Positions 27,054 to 36,565 are shown, counted from the first letter of the stretch. The stretch: DNA of 64,000 nucleotides from Luteimonas sp. YGD11-2 (GCF_004118975.1 NZ_CP035376.1:1922001-1986000), one strand, 5' to 3'. Notes: generated by a model not told the origin, from the sequence alone. Translations and numbers: made by a program.

Positions 27054-27881
27054 CTACTCCGCCCGCGCAGGCAGGCCGTCCATCTCGAAGCGGTCGGCAT
27101 CCAGCATCGCCGGGAAGTGTTCGCGGTAGGCGCGCAACGTCGCCGCCTGCAGGGTGGTGGTGCTGACCACCTCGAAATCGGTGGCCTCGGCAAGCGGGGT
27201 GCCGGCGAAATCCAGCACCACGCTGTCGCCGTCGTAGGCAAGCCCGTTGCCGTCCTCGCCGACGCGGTTCACGCCCACCACGAAGCACAGGTTCTCGATC
27301 GCGCGCGCGCGCAACAGCGTGCGCCAGGCGTACGCGCGCGCGGCTGGCCAGTTGGCCACGAAGATCTGCACGTCGAAATCCAGCTGCCCGGGGCGCTCGA
27401 CGTCGTAGCGGTTGCGGCAGAACACCGGGAAGCGCAGGTCGTAGCAGACCTGCGGGTTGATCCGCCAGCCGCGCCAGTCCACGGTGAGCCGTTCGCGGCC
27501 GGCGGCGTAGCGCCTGTGTTCCCCGGCGTAACGGAACAGGTGGCGCTTGTCGTAGTGCGCGAGCCCGCCATCGGGGGTTGCCCACAGCATGCGGTTGAAC
27601 ACGCCATCGCCAGTGCGCAGCTGCACGCTGCCGGTTACCGCCGCATCCAGCAGCTGCGCCTGCTCGCGCACCCAGGCGACCGTCGGGCCGTCCATGTCCT
27701 CGGCGCGGTCCATCGCGTCGTTGCTGAAACCGCTGGTGAAGGTTTCCGGCAGCACCACCACGTCGGTGATTCCACGCAGCGAGCGCATGAAATCGCCGTA
27801 GTACTCGCGGTTGGCTTCCGGGTCGTGCCAGCGTGTCTCGCCCTGGACGATGGACACGCGCAGATCGTTGCTGGGTTTCAC
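27054..27881 (-). CDS. Omega-amidase (YafV-like, nitrilase superfamily)
   Basis: Carbon-nitrogen hydrolase of 275 residues, expected to hydrolyse the omega-amide group of 2-oxo acids such as 2-oxoglutaramate or 2-oxosuccinamate. The complete nitrilase triad is visible: E46 (VLPETFTSGF), K112 (HYDKRHLF) and C146 (QVCYDLRFP). PETFTSGFSNDA is the omega-amidase form of the glutamate motif. The methionine-aminotransferase-like gene lies 29 bp upstream on the same strand. Transaminases that take glutamine as amino donor generate exactly these amides, so the pair probably works together in methionine salvage or nitrogen recovery. That is inference from family knowledge. Confidence 0.9.
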   Translation of the reverse strand: MKPSNDLRVSIVQGETRWHDPEANREYYGDFMRSLRGITDVVVLPETFTSGFSNDAMDRAEDMDGPTVAWVREQAQLLDAAVTGSVQLRTGDGVFNRMLWATPDGGLAHYDKRHLFRYAGEHRRYAAGRERLTVDWRGWRINPQVCYDLRFPVFCRNRYDVERPGQLDFDVQIFVANWPAARAYAWRTLLRARAIENLCFVVGVNRVGEDGNGLAYDGDSVVLDFAGTPLAEATDFEVVSTTTLQAATLRAYREHFPAMLDADRFEMDGLPARAE

Positions 27882-27910
27882 GTGGTGGTCCTGCCTGTAT
27901 CAGTCTGCCG

Positions 27911-29095
27911 TTACAGCGCGCGCAGGCGCTCGATGGCGGCATCGAGCGTCGCTTCGTTCTTGGCGAAGCACAGCCTCGCCAGGCGCTGGCCTGGCGGCGG
28001 CTGCGCATAGAACGGCGACAGCGGGATGGCGGCCACGCCGTGCTCGATGGTCAGCCATCGGCAGAACGCGGCGTCGTCGAGATCGCTCACCGCCGAATAG
28101 TCCACCAGCTGGAAATAACCGCCCGCCACCGGCAACGGCTGCAGCCGCGTGTCGCGCAGCTGCTCGCGGAAACGATCGCGCTTGGCCTGGTAGAACGCGC
28201 CCAACTGCTCGTAGTGCTCCGGCTCGGCGTCCAGCATTGCCGCGAAGGCATGCTGCGCCGGCGCGAACGTGCAGAACACGTTGTACTGGTGGACCTTGCG
28301 GAACTCCGCCGACAGCGCCGGCGGGGCGATGCAGTAGCCGAGCTTCCAGCCGGTGCAGTGGTAGGTCTTGCCGAAGCTCGACACCACGAACGCCCGTTCG
28401 CGCAGCGCAGGATGGCGCAGTGCCGACTCGTGGCGTGCGCCGTCGAACACGATGTGTTCGTAGACCTCGTCGGACAGCAACCAGATCCGGGGGTGTTCGT
28501 CGAGCAGCGCCTGCAGCGCCTCGATATCGCCGGCCGAGAACATCGCCCCGGACGGGTTGTGCGGGGTGTTGACGATCAGCATGCGGGTGCGCGGAGTGAC
28601 CGCAGCGCGCACCGCAGCCCAGTCCACCGCGAAGCTGCGCGGGTCGAGCGCCACGTGCACCGCCTGCGCACCGGCCAGCTCGATCGCCGGCTCGTAGCTG
28701 TCGTAGGCCGGGTCGAGCACGATCACCTCGTCGCCGGCGCGCACCACCGCGTGGATGGCGTTGAACAGCGCCTCGGTCGCCCCGCTGGTAACGGTCACCC
28801 CGGCGTCGGCATCCGGCCGGTAGCCGTACACGCGCTCCGTCTTGCCGGCGATTGCCGCGCGCAGTGCCGGGATCCCGGTCATCGGCGCGTACTGGTTGTG
28901 CCCTGCGCGCATGGCGCGCTCGAGTTCATCGACCAGCCGTGCCGGCACCTCGAAATCGGGGAAGCCCTGGCCGAGGTTGACCGCGCCGTGCTCGGCCGCG
29001 AGCTGCGACATCGTGCTGAAGATGGTGGTGCCGACCTTCGGCAGCTTGCTGTCGGTTGCGATCGCCACGGTGCGCCTGTCCAACAACGGGGGCAA
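27911..29095 (-). CDS. PLP-dependent aminotransferase (YbdL/MtnE-like, methionine aminotransferase)
   Basis: Fold-type I class I/II aminotransferase, 394 residues. PLP is bound at K243 (SSFGKTYHCTGWKLGY). Other marks are LGQGFPDFEVP near residue 41, NQYAPMTGIPALR, NTPHNPSGAMFS (asparagine contacting PLP), LLSDEVYEHIVFDG and the C-terminal RLCFAKNEATLDAAIERL. The QGFPDF/NQYAPM pattern is typical of E. coli YbdL, which transaminates methionine and histidine. Operon with the omega-amidase. The substrate is a family inference; kynurenine/cysteine-S-conjugate aminotransferase members of the same subfamily are an alternative. Confidence 0.9.
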   Translation of the reverse strand: MPPLLDRRTVAIATDSKLPKVGTTIFSTMSQLAAEHGAVNLGQGFPDFEVPARLVDELERAMRAGHNQYAPMTGIPALRAAIAGKTERVYGYRPDADAGVTVTSGATEALFNAIHAVVRAGDEVIVLDPAYDSYEPAIELAGAQAVHVALDPRSFAVDWAAVRAAVTPRTRMLIVNTPHNPSGAMFSAGDIEALQALLDEHPRIWLLSDEVYEHIVFDGARHESALRHPALRERAFVVSSFGKTYHCTGWKLGYCIAPPALSAEFRKVHQYNVFCTFAPAQHAFAAMLDAEPEHYEQLGAFYQAKRDRFREQLRDTRLQPLPVAGGYFQLVDYSAVSDLDDAAFCRWLTIEHGVAAIPLSPFYAQPPPGQRLARLCFAKNEATLDAAIERLRAL

Positions 29096-29185
29096 CGCAG
29101 TGTACCCGCCGCTGCAAGGGATGTCCGTGCCGCGCGGAGCGCCTAGAATGGGCGGTCACTTCCGACCGTTGCCTGCGCGGCGCCG

Positions 29186-29857
29186 ATGCCCGACTCCGCT
29201 CCGTCCATGCCGCTCCTGAGCGCGCAGGGCCTCACTTTCAGCCGCAACGATCGTCCCGTGTTCGGTCCGCTCGACTTCGCCGTGGATGCCGGCGAGGCAC
29301 TGCTGGTGCGCGGCGGCAATGGCGCCGGCAAGACCACCCTGCTGCGGGTGCTGGCCGGCCTGCTGCGTGCCGATGCCGGCCTGGTCGAGATCGACGGGCG
29401 TGCCGCGAAGACAGCCTTGCGCGCACAGGCGATGGCCTATCTGGGGCACCTGCCCGGGCTCAAGGCGGACCTCAGCGCGCTGGAAAACCTGCGCTTCCTG
29501 GTCGGCCTGCACGGGCTGCGCCGCGGGCAGCTGGTGGAACAGGCGCTGGGCATCGTCGGCCTGGCCGGCTACGAGGACACCGCCCTGCGCGAGCTCTCGG
29601 CCGGGCAGAAGAAGCGGCTGTCGCTGGCGCGCCTGTGGCTGTCGCCGGCGCCGCTGTGGCTGCTCGACGAGCCCTACGCCAACCTCGACCTCGATGGCAT
29701 CGAACTGGTGAACCGCATGGTGCAGGCGCAGTTGCGTTCCGGCGGCGCCGCGCTGGTGACCACCCACGGCGCCTACGCCGCGCCGCCGGTGCGTACGCGT
29801 GAACTGGTGCTCGGTGGCAGCACCGGGGACGACGCCGTGGTGGAGGTGCTGGCGTGA
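29186..29857 (+). CDS. ccmA: Heme exporter ATP-binding protein CcmA
   Basis: ATPase of the CcmABCD complex, which releases heme-loaded CcmE for cytochrome c maturation. The 223-residue protein has Walker A (GGNGAGKTT, about 43-51), the signature [16 protein letters not shown] and Walker B in [14 protein letters not shown]. The start is ATG 29186 ([14 protein letters not shown]); an in-frame ATG six codons later is possible. It begins an operon of ccmABCDEFGHI and overlaps ccmB by 4 bp (GTGA). Upstream, about 90 bp separate it from the divergent aminotransferase gene and should hold both promoters. Confidence 0.96.
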   Translation: MPDSAPSMPLLSAQGLTFSRNDRPVFGPLDFAVDAGEALLVRGGNGAGKTTLLRVLAGLLRADAGLVEIDGRAAKTALRAQAMAYLGHLPGLKADLSALENLRFLVGLHGLRRGQLVEQALGIVGLAGYEDTALRELSAGQKKRLSLARLWLSPAPLWLLDEPYANLDLDGIELVNRMVQAQLRSGGAALVTTHGAYAAPPVRTRELVLGGSTGDDAVVEVLA

Positions 29858-30537
29858 GGCGCCCGACCCTGCGCACCGCTGCCGCGGCCCTCGTCGCCCG
29901 CGACCTGCGTCTGCTGTGGCGCCGCCGCGGCGACGCCCTGCAGCCGGCCCTGTTCGCACTGATGGTGGTGGTGCTGTTCGGCCTCGCCCTGGGCGGTGAC
30001 GCCGCGACACTGGCCGGCGTGGCACCCGGCGTGCTGTGGGTGGCGGTGCTGCTGGCCGGCCTGCTGGCGCTGGACACCCTGTTCCGCGGCGATGCCGAGG
30101 ACGGCTCGCTGGAACAGTGGATGCTGTCCCCGCTGCCGCTGGCCTGGCTGGTGCTCGTGCGCACCGCGCTGCACTGGGCGACCACCGCACTGCCACTGCT
30201 GGTCGCCGCGCCGGTGCTGGCGGAACTGATGCAGCTGCCGCGCGCCCAGCTGGCCGTGCTGATGGCCGCACTCGCGCTGGGCACTCCGCTGCTGAGCCTG
30301 ATCGGTGCGGTGGTGGCGGCATTAACCGTCGGCATGCGCCGCTCGGGTATCCTCCTGTCCCTGCTGGCACTGCCCCTGTACGTGCCCGTGCTGGTGTTCG
30401 GGGTCGGCTGTGTCACCCAGGCCGGTCAGGGCCAGGACCCCACCGGTGGCCTGCTGCTGCTGGCGGCGGGCCTGGTGCTGGCACTGGTGCTGGCACCGGT
30501 GGCCGCCGCGGCCGCCATCCGCATCGCCCTCAATTGA
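29854..30537 (+). CDS. ccmB: Heme exporter membrane protein CcmB
   Basis: Integral membrane subunit of the CcmABCD complex, 227 residues with six hydrophobic helices. Visible marks are [27 protein letters not shown] at the front, [27 protein letters not shown], a CcmB signature, and [25 protein letters not shown]. It starts with GTG at 29854, overlapping the ccmA stop. ccmC begins 31 bp after its end. The assigned role in heme translocation is still debated, but its need for cytochrome c assembly is established. Confidence 0.96.
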   Translation: MRRPTLRTAAAALVARDLRLLWRRRGDALQPALFALMVVVLFGLALGGDAATLAGVAPGVLWVAVLLAGLLALDTLFRGDAEDGSLEQWMLSPLPLAWLVLVRTALHWATTALPLLVAAPVLAELMQLPRAQLAVLMAALALGTPLLSLIGAVVAALTVGMRRSGILLSLLALPLYVPVLVFGVGCVTQAGQGQDPTGGLLLLAAGLVLALVLAPVAAAAAIRIALN

Positions 30538-30568
30538 CCACCGCCCACGCGGTGGCCGCTGGAAACGC

Positions 30569-31336
30569 ATGAACCCCGTCGTCCGCTGGTTCCATCAACT
30601 CGGTTCACCCCCCACCTTCGACCGCTTCGCCGCGCGCTGGGCGCCATGGTGCTACGGGCTGGGGGTGCTGCTGATGGGTTGGGGCCTGTACGGCGCGCTG
30701 TTCCAGGTGCCGGCCGACTACCAGCAGGGCGACAGCTTCCGCATCCTCTACATCCATGTACCGAGTGCCTGGATGAGCCTGGCGGTCTACGGCCTGATGG
30801 CGTTCTACGCCGCGATCGCGCTGATCTGGCGCATCAAGCTGTGCGAGATCCTGGCGATGGCCTGCGCGCCGATCGGCGCCGCCTTCACCGTGATCACCCT
30901 GGCGACCGGCAGCATCTGGGGCCGGCCGATGTGGGGCACCTGGTGGGACTGGGACCCGCGCCTGACCAGCGAGCTGATCCTGCTGTTCATGTATCTCGGG
31001 GTGATCGGCCTGTACCACGCCATCGACGACCGTCGCGCCGCCGCGCGCGCGGCCTCCCTGCTGGCGATCGTCGGCGTGGCGCTGCTGCCGGTGATCCGCT
31101 ATTCGGTGGTGTGGTGGAACTCGCTGCACCAGGGGCAGACGATCCGCGTGTTCGGCGAATCCTCGATGGACCCGAGCATGCTGCCGCCGTTGATCTGGCT
31201 GGTGGTGGGCACCAAGTTCTGGTTCGCCGGCTCGCTGCTGGCACGCGCCCGCGCCGACAACCTCTATCGCGAGGGCGGCAAGGACTGGGTGCGCAGGCTG
31301 GCCGAGCGGATGCCCACGAGGTCCGGGCCCGCATGA
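30569..31336 (+). CDS. ccmC: Heme transporter CcmC
   Basis: Inner-membrane protein that loads heme onto CcmE; member of the heme-handling WWD family. The 255-residue sequence shows six helices, the tryptophan-rich loop GTWWDWDPRLTSELIL (about 123-138) and candidate periplasmic heme ligands in YIHVPSAWMSL (H63) and SVVWWNSLHQGQT. ATG 30569 (MNPVVRWFHQLGS) is the standard start; the open frame upstream runs through ccmB. 43 bp separate it from ccmD. Confidence 0.96.
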   Translation: MNPVVRWFHQLGSPPTFDRFAARWAPWCYGLGVLLMGWGLYGALFQVPADYQQGDSFRILYIHVPSAWMSLAVYGLMAFYAAIALIWRIKLCEILAMACAPIGAAFTVITLATGSIWGRPMWGTWWDWDPRLTSELILLFMYLGVIGLYHAIDDRRAAARAASLLAIVGVALLPVIRYSVVWWNSLHQGQTIRVFGESSMDPSMLPPLIWLVVGTKFWFAGSLLARARADNLYREGGKDWVRRLAERMPTRSGPA

Positions 31337-31379
31337 TCAGGATCAAGACCATCCGCGGCGCCTGCTGCGACACTGGGGC

Positions 31380-31553
31380 ATGGCTGCAATGACCTACGCC
31401 GGTTACGTACTCGCCGCCTATCTGGTGTTCGTCGCGGTGCTGCTGTGGGACTTCGTGGTGCCGCATATCCGCATCCGCCGGCTGCTGCGCGGCGTCCGGC
31501 TGCTGGCCGCGCGCCGCGCCGCCAACCTGAAACGGGGAGACCTCGACCGATGA
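31380..31553 (+). CDS. ccmD: Heme exporter protein CcmD
   Basis: A 57-residue single-span protein starting [17 protein letters not shown]. The hydrophobic helix covers about residues 6-26 and is followed by a positively charged cytoplasmic tail ([20 protein letters not shown]). It stabilises CcmC-CcmE and supports release of holo-CcmE. ATG 31380 or ATG 31389 (three codons later) could be the start. The stop overlaps the ccmE start by 4 bp (ATGA at 31550). Length, single span, basic tail and position between ccmC and ccmE support the call. Confidence 0.88.
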   Translation: MAAMTYAGYVLAAYLVFVAVLLWDFVVPHIRIRRLLRGVRLLAARRAANLKRGDLDR

Positions 31554-32041
31554 ACCCGACCCGACGCCGCCGCCTGTGGTTCGTGCTGGCGCTGGTGCTG
31601 GCCGCCGGCGTGTCCACCACGCTGGTCGCGATGGCCCTGCAGCGCAACATCGCCTACCTCTACACGCCCGCGGAAATCCTCGATGGCCGCGCCGGTGCGC
31701 CGGTGGCATCGGGCGAGGCCCGCTTCCGCCTGGGCGGCATGGTGGCCGAGGGCTCGTTCGAGCGGCCTTCGGGTTCGCTGGAGTCGCGCTTCCTGGTGTC
31801 GGATGGCGATGCCGTACTGCCGGTGCTCTATACCGGCCTGTTGCCCGATCTGTTCCGCGAGAACCAGGCGGTGGTCGCCACCGGGCGTATGCGCGATGGG
31901 GTGTTCATGGCCGAGGAAGTGCTGGCCAAGCACGACGAGACCTACATGCCCAAGGAACTCGCCGACAAGATGGGCGTGGCCCACCAGAAGCACGGCATCG
32001 ACGAAGCGGCCGATGGCGCCGGCCAGGACATGCCGCGCTGA
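31550..32041 (+). CDS. ccmE: Cytochrome c maturation heme chaperone CcmE
   Basis: Periplasmic heme chaperone anchored by an N-terminal helix ([20 protein letters not shown]). The 163-residue sequence has the OB-fold domain [12 protein letters not shown]... and the covalent heme-attachment histidine H128 in [10 protein letters not shown], with Y132 nearby; this corresponds to H130 of E. coli CcmE. ATG 31550 gives [10 protein letters not shown], the usual start, overlapping ccmD. 45 bp later ccmF begins. Confidence 0.96.
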   Translation: MNPTRRRRLWFVLALVLAAGVSTTLVAMALQRNIAYLYTPAEILDGRAGAPVASGEARFRLGGMVAEGSFERPSGSLESRFLVSDGDAVLPVLYTGLLPDLFRENQAVVATGRMRDGVFMAEEVLAKHDETYMPKELADKMGVAHQKHGIDEAADGAGQDMPR

Positions 32042-32086
32042 TGCCTGTGTCCTGGGGATTCCTTCCGACCGCCAGCGGATCGCGCG

Positions 32087-34033
32087 ATGCTGCCTGAACT
32101 CGGCCAGATCGCGCTGCTGCTGGCGCTGATCGCATCGCTGATGCAGGCCACGCTGCCGCTGTTCGGTGCGCAGCGTGGCATTCCCGCGTGGATGCGCACC
32201 GCACGCCCGGCCGCACACGTGCAGCTGGCGCTGGTGTTCATTGCCTATCTGGTGCTGACCTGGGCCTTCGTGGCGCAGGACTTCTCGGTGCGCTACGTCG
32301 CCGAGAATTCGAACACCCTGCTGCCGTTGGTCTACCGGATCACCGCGGTATGGGGCAACCACGAAGGCTCGCTGCTGTTCTGGGTGCTGATCATCGCGCT
32401 GTGGAATGGCGCGGTCGCGCTGTGGTCGCGCAACCTGCCGCCGGTGGTGATCGCACGCGTACTGGCGGTGATGGGCGCGGTGTCGTTCGGCTTCCTCGCC
32501 TTCCTGGTGTTCACCAGCAATCCGTTCGAGCGCCTGTTGCCGGCGGCGATGGAAGGCCGCGACCTCAACCCGCTGCTGCAGGACCCGGGGATGATCGTGC
32601 ATCCGCCGCTGCTGTACGTGGGCTATGCCGGCTTCGTGGTGCCGTTCGCGTTCGCGATTGCCGCACTGCTGGATGGACGCGTGGATGCCCGCTGGCTGCG
32701 CTGGACGCGGCCCTGGACCAACATCGCGTGGGCGTTCCTCACCGTCGGCATCGCGCTCGGCAGCTGGTGGGCGTACTACGAGCTCGGCTGGGGTGGCTGG
32801 TGGTTCTGGGATCCGGTCGAGAACGCCAGCTTCATGCCGTGGCTGGCCGGCGCCGCGCTGATCCATTCGCAGGCGGTCACCGAAAAGCGCGGCAGCTTCC
32901 GCGGCTGGACGCTGCTGCTGGCCATCGCCACCTTCTCGCTGTCGCTGCTGGGCGCGTTCCTGGTGCGCTCGGGCGTGCTGACCAGCGTGCACAGCTTCGC
33001 CGCCGATCCGGCGCGCGGGCTGTTCATCCTGGTGTTCCTCGGCATCGTCGTGGGTGGCTCGCTGCTGCTGTACGCGCTGCGAGCACCCGACGTCGAGGAC
33101 GGCAAGCCCTTCGCCGGCACCTCGCGCGAAACGCTGCTGCTACTCAACAACCTGCTGCTGGTGGCGGCCTGCGCGATGGTGCTGCTGGGCACGCTGTATC
33201 CGCTGCTGGCCGACGCGCTCGACCTCGGCAAGATTTCCGTCGGCCCGCCCTACTTCGGGCTGCTGTTCCTGTTGCTGATGGCGCCGCTGGTACTGCTGCT
33301 GCCGTTCGGGCCTCTGACGCGCTGGCAGCGCGACGACACGCCGCGGCTGCTGAAGATCGCGCGGCCGTGGCTGGTGCTGGCGCTGGTGGCGGGTGCATTC
33401 GGTTATTTCATGGCGCCGCAGGGGCCATGGAAGGTCGGCATTGGCGTGGCCGGCGCGCTGTGGGTCGGCGCCGGCACGGCGTACTTCGCGTGGACGCGGA
33501 TCCGCGGCAACGGCCGCTTTACCCCGGAACTGGTCGGCATGCTGCTCGGCCACGCTGGCGTCGCGGTGTTCCTGGTCGGCGCGTTGCTGGTGGAGGCGAT
33601 GAACCTGCAGCGCGAGGTGGCGCTGCGCCCGGGCCAGACCCTGGAGATGGGCCGCGACAGCTTCCGCTTCGAAGGTGTCGAGCGCGTGCGCGGCCCCAAC
33701 TACATGGCCGACCGCGGCCGCGTGGTGATGCTGCGCAACAACCGCGAAACGGTGATGCATCCCGAGAAGCGCCATTACGCCAGCGGCGGCCAGGTGATGA
33801 CGGAAGCCGCGATCCGGCCCGGCGTGCTCGGTGACGTCTACGTGGCACTGGGCGAACCTCTGGGCGACGACGCCTGGGCGGTGCGCGTGCACGTCAAACC
33901 CTTCGTGCGCTGGATCTGGACAGGCGCCGCACTGATGGCGCTGGGCGGGCTGGTGACGGCTTTCGACCGCCGCTTCCGTGTCGCGCCGCGTCGTCCTGCC
34001 ACCGGCGCCGCGCCGAAGGTCGGCGCACCATGA
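32087..34033 (+). CDS. ccmF: Heme lyase CcmF
   Basis: Large inner-membrane protein that passes heme from CcmE to apocytochrome c with CcmH/CcmI. The 648 residues form about 14 helices. The tryptophan-rich WWD loop is in LGWGGWWFWDPVENASFMPW, preceded by VWGNHEGSLLFWVL and followed by HSQAVTEKRGSFRGWTLLLA, where conserved histidines bind heme. A periplasmic domain follows near residues 500-610. It overlaps ccmG by 4 bp. Confidence 0.97.
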   Translation: MLPELGQIALLLALIASLMQATLPLFGAQRGIPAWMRTARPAAHVQLALVFIAYLVLTWAFVAQDFSVRYVAENSNTLLPLVYRITAVWGNHEGSLLFWVLIIALWNGAVALWSRNLPPVVIARVLAVMGAVSFGFLAFLVFTSNPFERLLPAAMEGRDLNPLLQDPGMIVHPPLLYVGYAGFVVPFAFAIAALLDGRVDARWLRWTRPWTNIAWAFLTVGIALGSWWAYYELGWGGWWFWDPVENASFMPWLAGAALIHSQAVTEKRGSFRGWTLLLAIATFSLSLLGAFLVRSGVLTSVHSFAADPARGLFILVFLGIVVGGSLLLYALRAPDVEDGKPFAGTSRETLLLLNNLLLVAACAMVLLGTLYPLLADALDLGKISVGPPYFGLLFLLLMAPLVLLLPFGPLTRWQRDDTPRLLKIARPWLVLALVAGAFGYFMAPQGPWKVGIGVAGALWVGAGTAYFAWTRIRGNGRFTPELVGMLLGHAGVAVFLVGALLVEAMNLQREVALRPGQTLEMGRDSFRFEGVERVRGPNYMADRGRVVMLRNNRETVMHPEKRHYASGGQVMTEAAIRPGVLGDVYVALGEPLGDDAWAVRVHVKPFVRWIWTGAALMALGGLVTAFDRRFRVAPRRPATGAAPKVGAP

Positions 34034-34569
34034 AGCTGCAGCGCTGGCTACCGCTCGCGGCATTCGGCCTGATCGCGGCGCTGCTGGCGGCCGGCGTGTG
34101 GCTGAGCCGCGACCCCGACCGCGACGCCCTGCCCTCGCCGCTGATCGGCAAGCAGGCGCCGGCATTCCGCCTGCCGGCACTGCACGAGGCCGGGCGGCTG
34201 GTGACCGATGCCGAGCTGCGCGGCGCGCCCTACCTGCTCAATGTCTGGGGCAGCTGGTGCCCCGGCTGTCGCGAGGAGCACGGCGTGCTGACCCGCTTTG
34301 CCGAGACCCGTCGCGTGCGCGTGGTCGGCTACAACTGGAAGGACGAGCGCGCCGATGCGCTGCGCTGGCTGGAACAGTTCGGCAATCCCTACTGGGTGGT
34401 ACTGGTGGATTACGAGGGTCACAACGCGATCGAATGGGGCATCTACGGCGCACCCGAGACCTTCCTGGTGGATGCGGAAGGGATCGTGCGCTGGAAGCAT
34501 GTCGGCCCGATGACCGACGACACCGTGCGCGAGCGCCTGCTGCCGGCGCTGGAGGCGATCGGCGGATGA
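34030..34569 (+). CDS. ccmG: Thiol:disulfide oxidoreductase CcmG (DsbE)
   Basis: Membrane-anchored thioredoxin-fold protein that reduces disulfides for cytochrome c heme attachment. 179 residues, with a membrane anchor at about 6-27 and the active-site motif WCPGC (C77, C80), replacing the WCPTC of E. coli CcmG. The loop GAPETFLVDAEGIVRWKHVG contains the conserved cis-proline region (YGAPETF). It overlaps both ccmF and ccmH by 4 bp, so translation is probably coupled. Confidence 0.95.
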   Translation: MKLQRWLPLAAFGLIAALLAAGVWLSRDPDRDALPSPLIGKQAPAFRLPALHEAGRLVTDAELRGAPYLLNVWGSWCPGCREEHGVLTRFAETRRVRVVGYNWKDERADALRWLEQFGNPYWVVLVDYEGHNAIEWGIYGAPETFLVDAEGIVRWKHVGPMTDDTVRERLLPALEAIGG

Positions 34570-35015
34570 GGACGGTGCTGCTTGCATTGCTGGGCATCCT
34601 GCTGGCGGCCCTGCCGCTGTCGGCGGTGCAGGCACAGGCGGCGCAGGATCCGGCACCGCTGGAGTTCGCCGACGCGGTGGAGGAGAAGCGCTTCCGCAGC
34701 CTGATCGCCGAACTGCGCTGCGTGATGTGCCAGAACCAGTCGCTGGCCGATTCCAACGCGCAGATCGCGCACGACCTGCGTCGCGAGGTACTGACGTTGA
34801 TGCGGCGCGGCATGGGTGATGCCGAGATCCGCCAGTACCTGGTCGACCGCTATGGCGAGTTCGTGCTGTACCGGCCGCGCGTGGGTGCCGCCACCTTCGT
34901 GCTGTGGTTCGGCCCGGCCTTGCTGCTGCTGGGTGGCGGCGTGCTGGTCTGGCGGATCGTGCGCCGCCGCAGCCGCGACGGCGCGGTTCCGCACGACGAC
35001 ACGCAGGAGTGGTGA
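34566..35015 (+). CDS. ccmH: Cytochrome c maturation protein CcmH
   Basis: Thiol oxidoreductase of the heme-lyase complex. 149 residues: an N-terminal signal or anchor (MRTVLLALLGILLAALPLSA), then the redox motif LRCVMCQNQS (C52, C55) and a C-terminal helix (FVLWFGPALLLLGGGVLVW). ATG 34566 overlaps the ccmG stop. The protein is the short type; the TPR domain found fused in E. coli CcmH is supplied by the separate downstream gene, as usual in Pseudomonas and xanthomonads. Confidence 0.95.
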   Translation: MRTVLLALLGILLAALPLSAVQAQAAQDPAPLEFADAVEEKRFRSLIAELRCVMCQNQSLADSNAQIAHDLRREVLTLMRRGMGDAEIRQYLVDRYGEFVLYRPRVGAATFVLWFGPALLLLGGGVLVWRIVRRRSRDGAVPHDDTQEW

Positions 35016-36031
35016 TGGCCCCGTATTTCGTGCTCGCCACGTTGCTGGCGCTGGTTGCCGCCGTGGTGCTGGCATGGCCGCTGCGCGGCTCGCGCCCGCT
35101 GTTCGCGGGCCTCGTGATCGCGATACCGATGATGGCCTTGAGCCTCTACCAGCTGGTCGGCACGCCCGCCGGCCTGGACCCCGCGCAGCGCCGCGCGCCC
35201 GAAACCCTCGAGCAGGCCATCACCCAGTTGCAGGCGGACCTCGAGCGCGATCCGCGCCAGGTCGAAGGCTGGCGGCTGCTTGGTCGTGCGTTGCAGCAGC
35301 AGGAGCGCTACGCAGAGGCGCGCGATGCGTTTGCACGCGCTGCGCGCCTGGATCCGGAGGACCTCGGCCTGCAGACCGAATACGCGGAGTCGCGCTCGCG
35401 CGCCGATGCGCAGCGCCGCTTCGACGACGAGGCGATCGGCATCCTCGAACGCGTGCTGGAACTCGACACCGCCCAGCATCGTGCGCGGCTGTTCCTCGGC
35501 ATCGGCTATCGCCAGCACGGCCGCAGCGCCGAAGCGGCCGCCACCTGGGAGCCACTGCTGCCGACCCTGGGCGGCGAGGCGGCGGCAGGCCTGCGCCTGC
35601 AGATCAACGAGGCCCGCGTGCATGCCGGCCTTGATCCGCTGCCCGACCCCGACCCCGTGGACACCGCTGCCGGCGAAGGCCTGCGCGTGCGCGTCGTGCT
35701 GGATCCGGACTTCGCCGCCCGCGTGCGGCTCGACCCGGCCGCGGTGGTGTTCGTGATCGCACGTGCACCGGACGGCCCGCCGATGCCGGTCGCGGCGCAA
35801 CGCCATACGGTCGCCGACCTCCCACTGGACATCGTGCTTGGCGATGCCGACAGCCCGATGCCCACCCAGCCGCTGTCGGCGCTGCAGGAGGTCGAGGTGC
35901 TTGCACGGATTTCGTCGAGCGGCTCGGCCACCCCGCAGGATGGCGACCTGTCGAGTGCCCCGGTGCGAGTCACGCTGCCGAATAGCGAGGCCACCGAGCT
36001 CGTGCTCGGCCCCGCCCGCGACGGCGAGTAG
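35015..36031 (+). CDS. ccmI: Apocytochrome c chaperone CcmI (TPR protein)
   Basis: Binds the apocytochrome tail and delivers it to CcmF/CcmH. The 338-residue protein has two membrane helices near the start (VLATLLALVAAVVLAWPL and LFAGLVIAIPMMALSLYQ), a TPR region at about 60-190 (EGWRLLGRALQQQERYAEARDAF) and a beta-rich C-terminal domain. ATG 35015 shares one base with the ccmH stop; an in-frame GTG one codon earlier is an alternative. It ends the ccm operon; 2 bp later the next convergent gene ends on the minus strand, so transcripts must converge here without a clear terminator. Confidence 0.92.
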   Translation: MAPYFVLATLLALVAAVVLAWPLRGSRPLFAGLVIAIPMMALSLYQLVGTPAGLDPAQRRAPETLEQAITQLQADLERDPRQVEGWRLLGRALQQQERYAEARDAFARAARLDPEDLGLQTEYAESRSRADAQRRFDDEAIGILERVLELDTAQHRARLFLGIGYRQHGRSAEAAATWEPLLPTLGGEAAAGLRLQINEARVHAGLDPLPDPDPVDTAAGEGLRVRVVLDPDFAARVRLDPAAVVFVIARAPDGPPMPVAAQRHTVADLPLDIVLGDADSPMPTQPLSALQEVEVLARISSSGSATPQDGDLSSAPVRVTLPNSEATELVLGPARDGE

Positions 36032-36033
36032 GC

Positions 36034-36495
36034 CTACCCCGCGGCCCAGGGCCGGACGACGAGCACGGCGCCCACTGCGACCAGCACTGCGCCCAGCACC
36101 CGTATCGCATCGATCGGCCGCACGTCCGACAGCACGCCGTAGTGGTCAAGCAGCAGCGAACCCACCAGCTGGCCGAGGACGATCAGGCAGATCAGCGACG
36201 CAGCGCCGATCCGCGGCACCAGCACCGTCGCACTCAGCACGTATGCCGCGCCGATCACACCGCCCAGCCAGATCCAGCCCGGCTGCACGGTGACGGTCGA
36301 CATCGACGGCCAGCGCGCGCGGGTGGCGATGACCGCCACCGCCAGCACCAGCGTGCCGACCAGGAACGACACGAACGACGCAAACAGGGCGCCGCCGGTG
36401 ACCTGGCCGAGACGCGCATTGACCAGCGCCTGCAGCGGCAGCACCGCGCCGATCAGGATCGCGATCGCGGCACCTGCAAGCAGCCATGGGTTCAT
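36034..36495 (-). CDS. Small DMT-superfamily membrane protein (YdcZ/DUF606 family)
   Basis: A 153-residue protein with five predicted helices, e.g. LLAGAAIAILIGAVLPLQALVNA, GALFASFVSFLVGTLVLAV, WLGGVIGAAYVLSATVLVPRIG and ASLICLIVLGQLVGSLLLDHYG. The pattern of a half-length DMT unit is typical of the DUF606 family, which usually occurs as paired genes; only one is seen here. Substrate unknown. Start ATG 36495 (MNPWLLAGAA) has GGAG upstream (TCCGGAGGAGCTG), a good ribosome site. The glutathione-transferase-like gene lies 71 bp upstream. Confidence 0.88.
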   Translation of the reverse strand: MNPWLLAGAAIAILIGAVLPLQALVNARLGQVTGGALFASFVSFLVGTLVLAVAVIATRARWPSMSTVTVQPGWIWLGGVIGAAYVLSATVLVPRIGAASLICLIVLGQLVGSLLLDHYGVLSDVRPIDAIRVLGAVLVAVGAVLVVRPWAAG

Positions 36496-36565
36496 CAGCT
36501 CCTCCGGCGCGTTTCCATTACCGGCGACACGCGGCCATGGCATGTCAGACGCGGGCGCACGCCTC

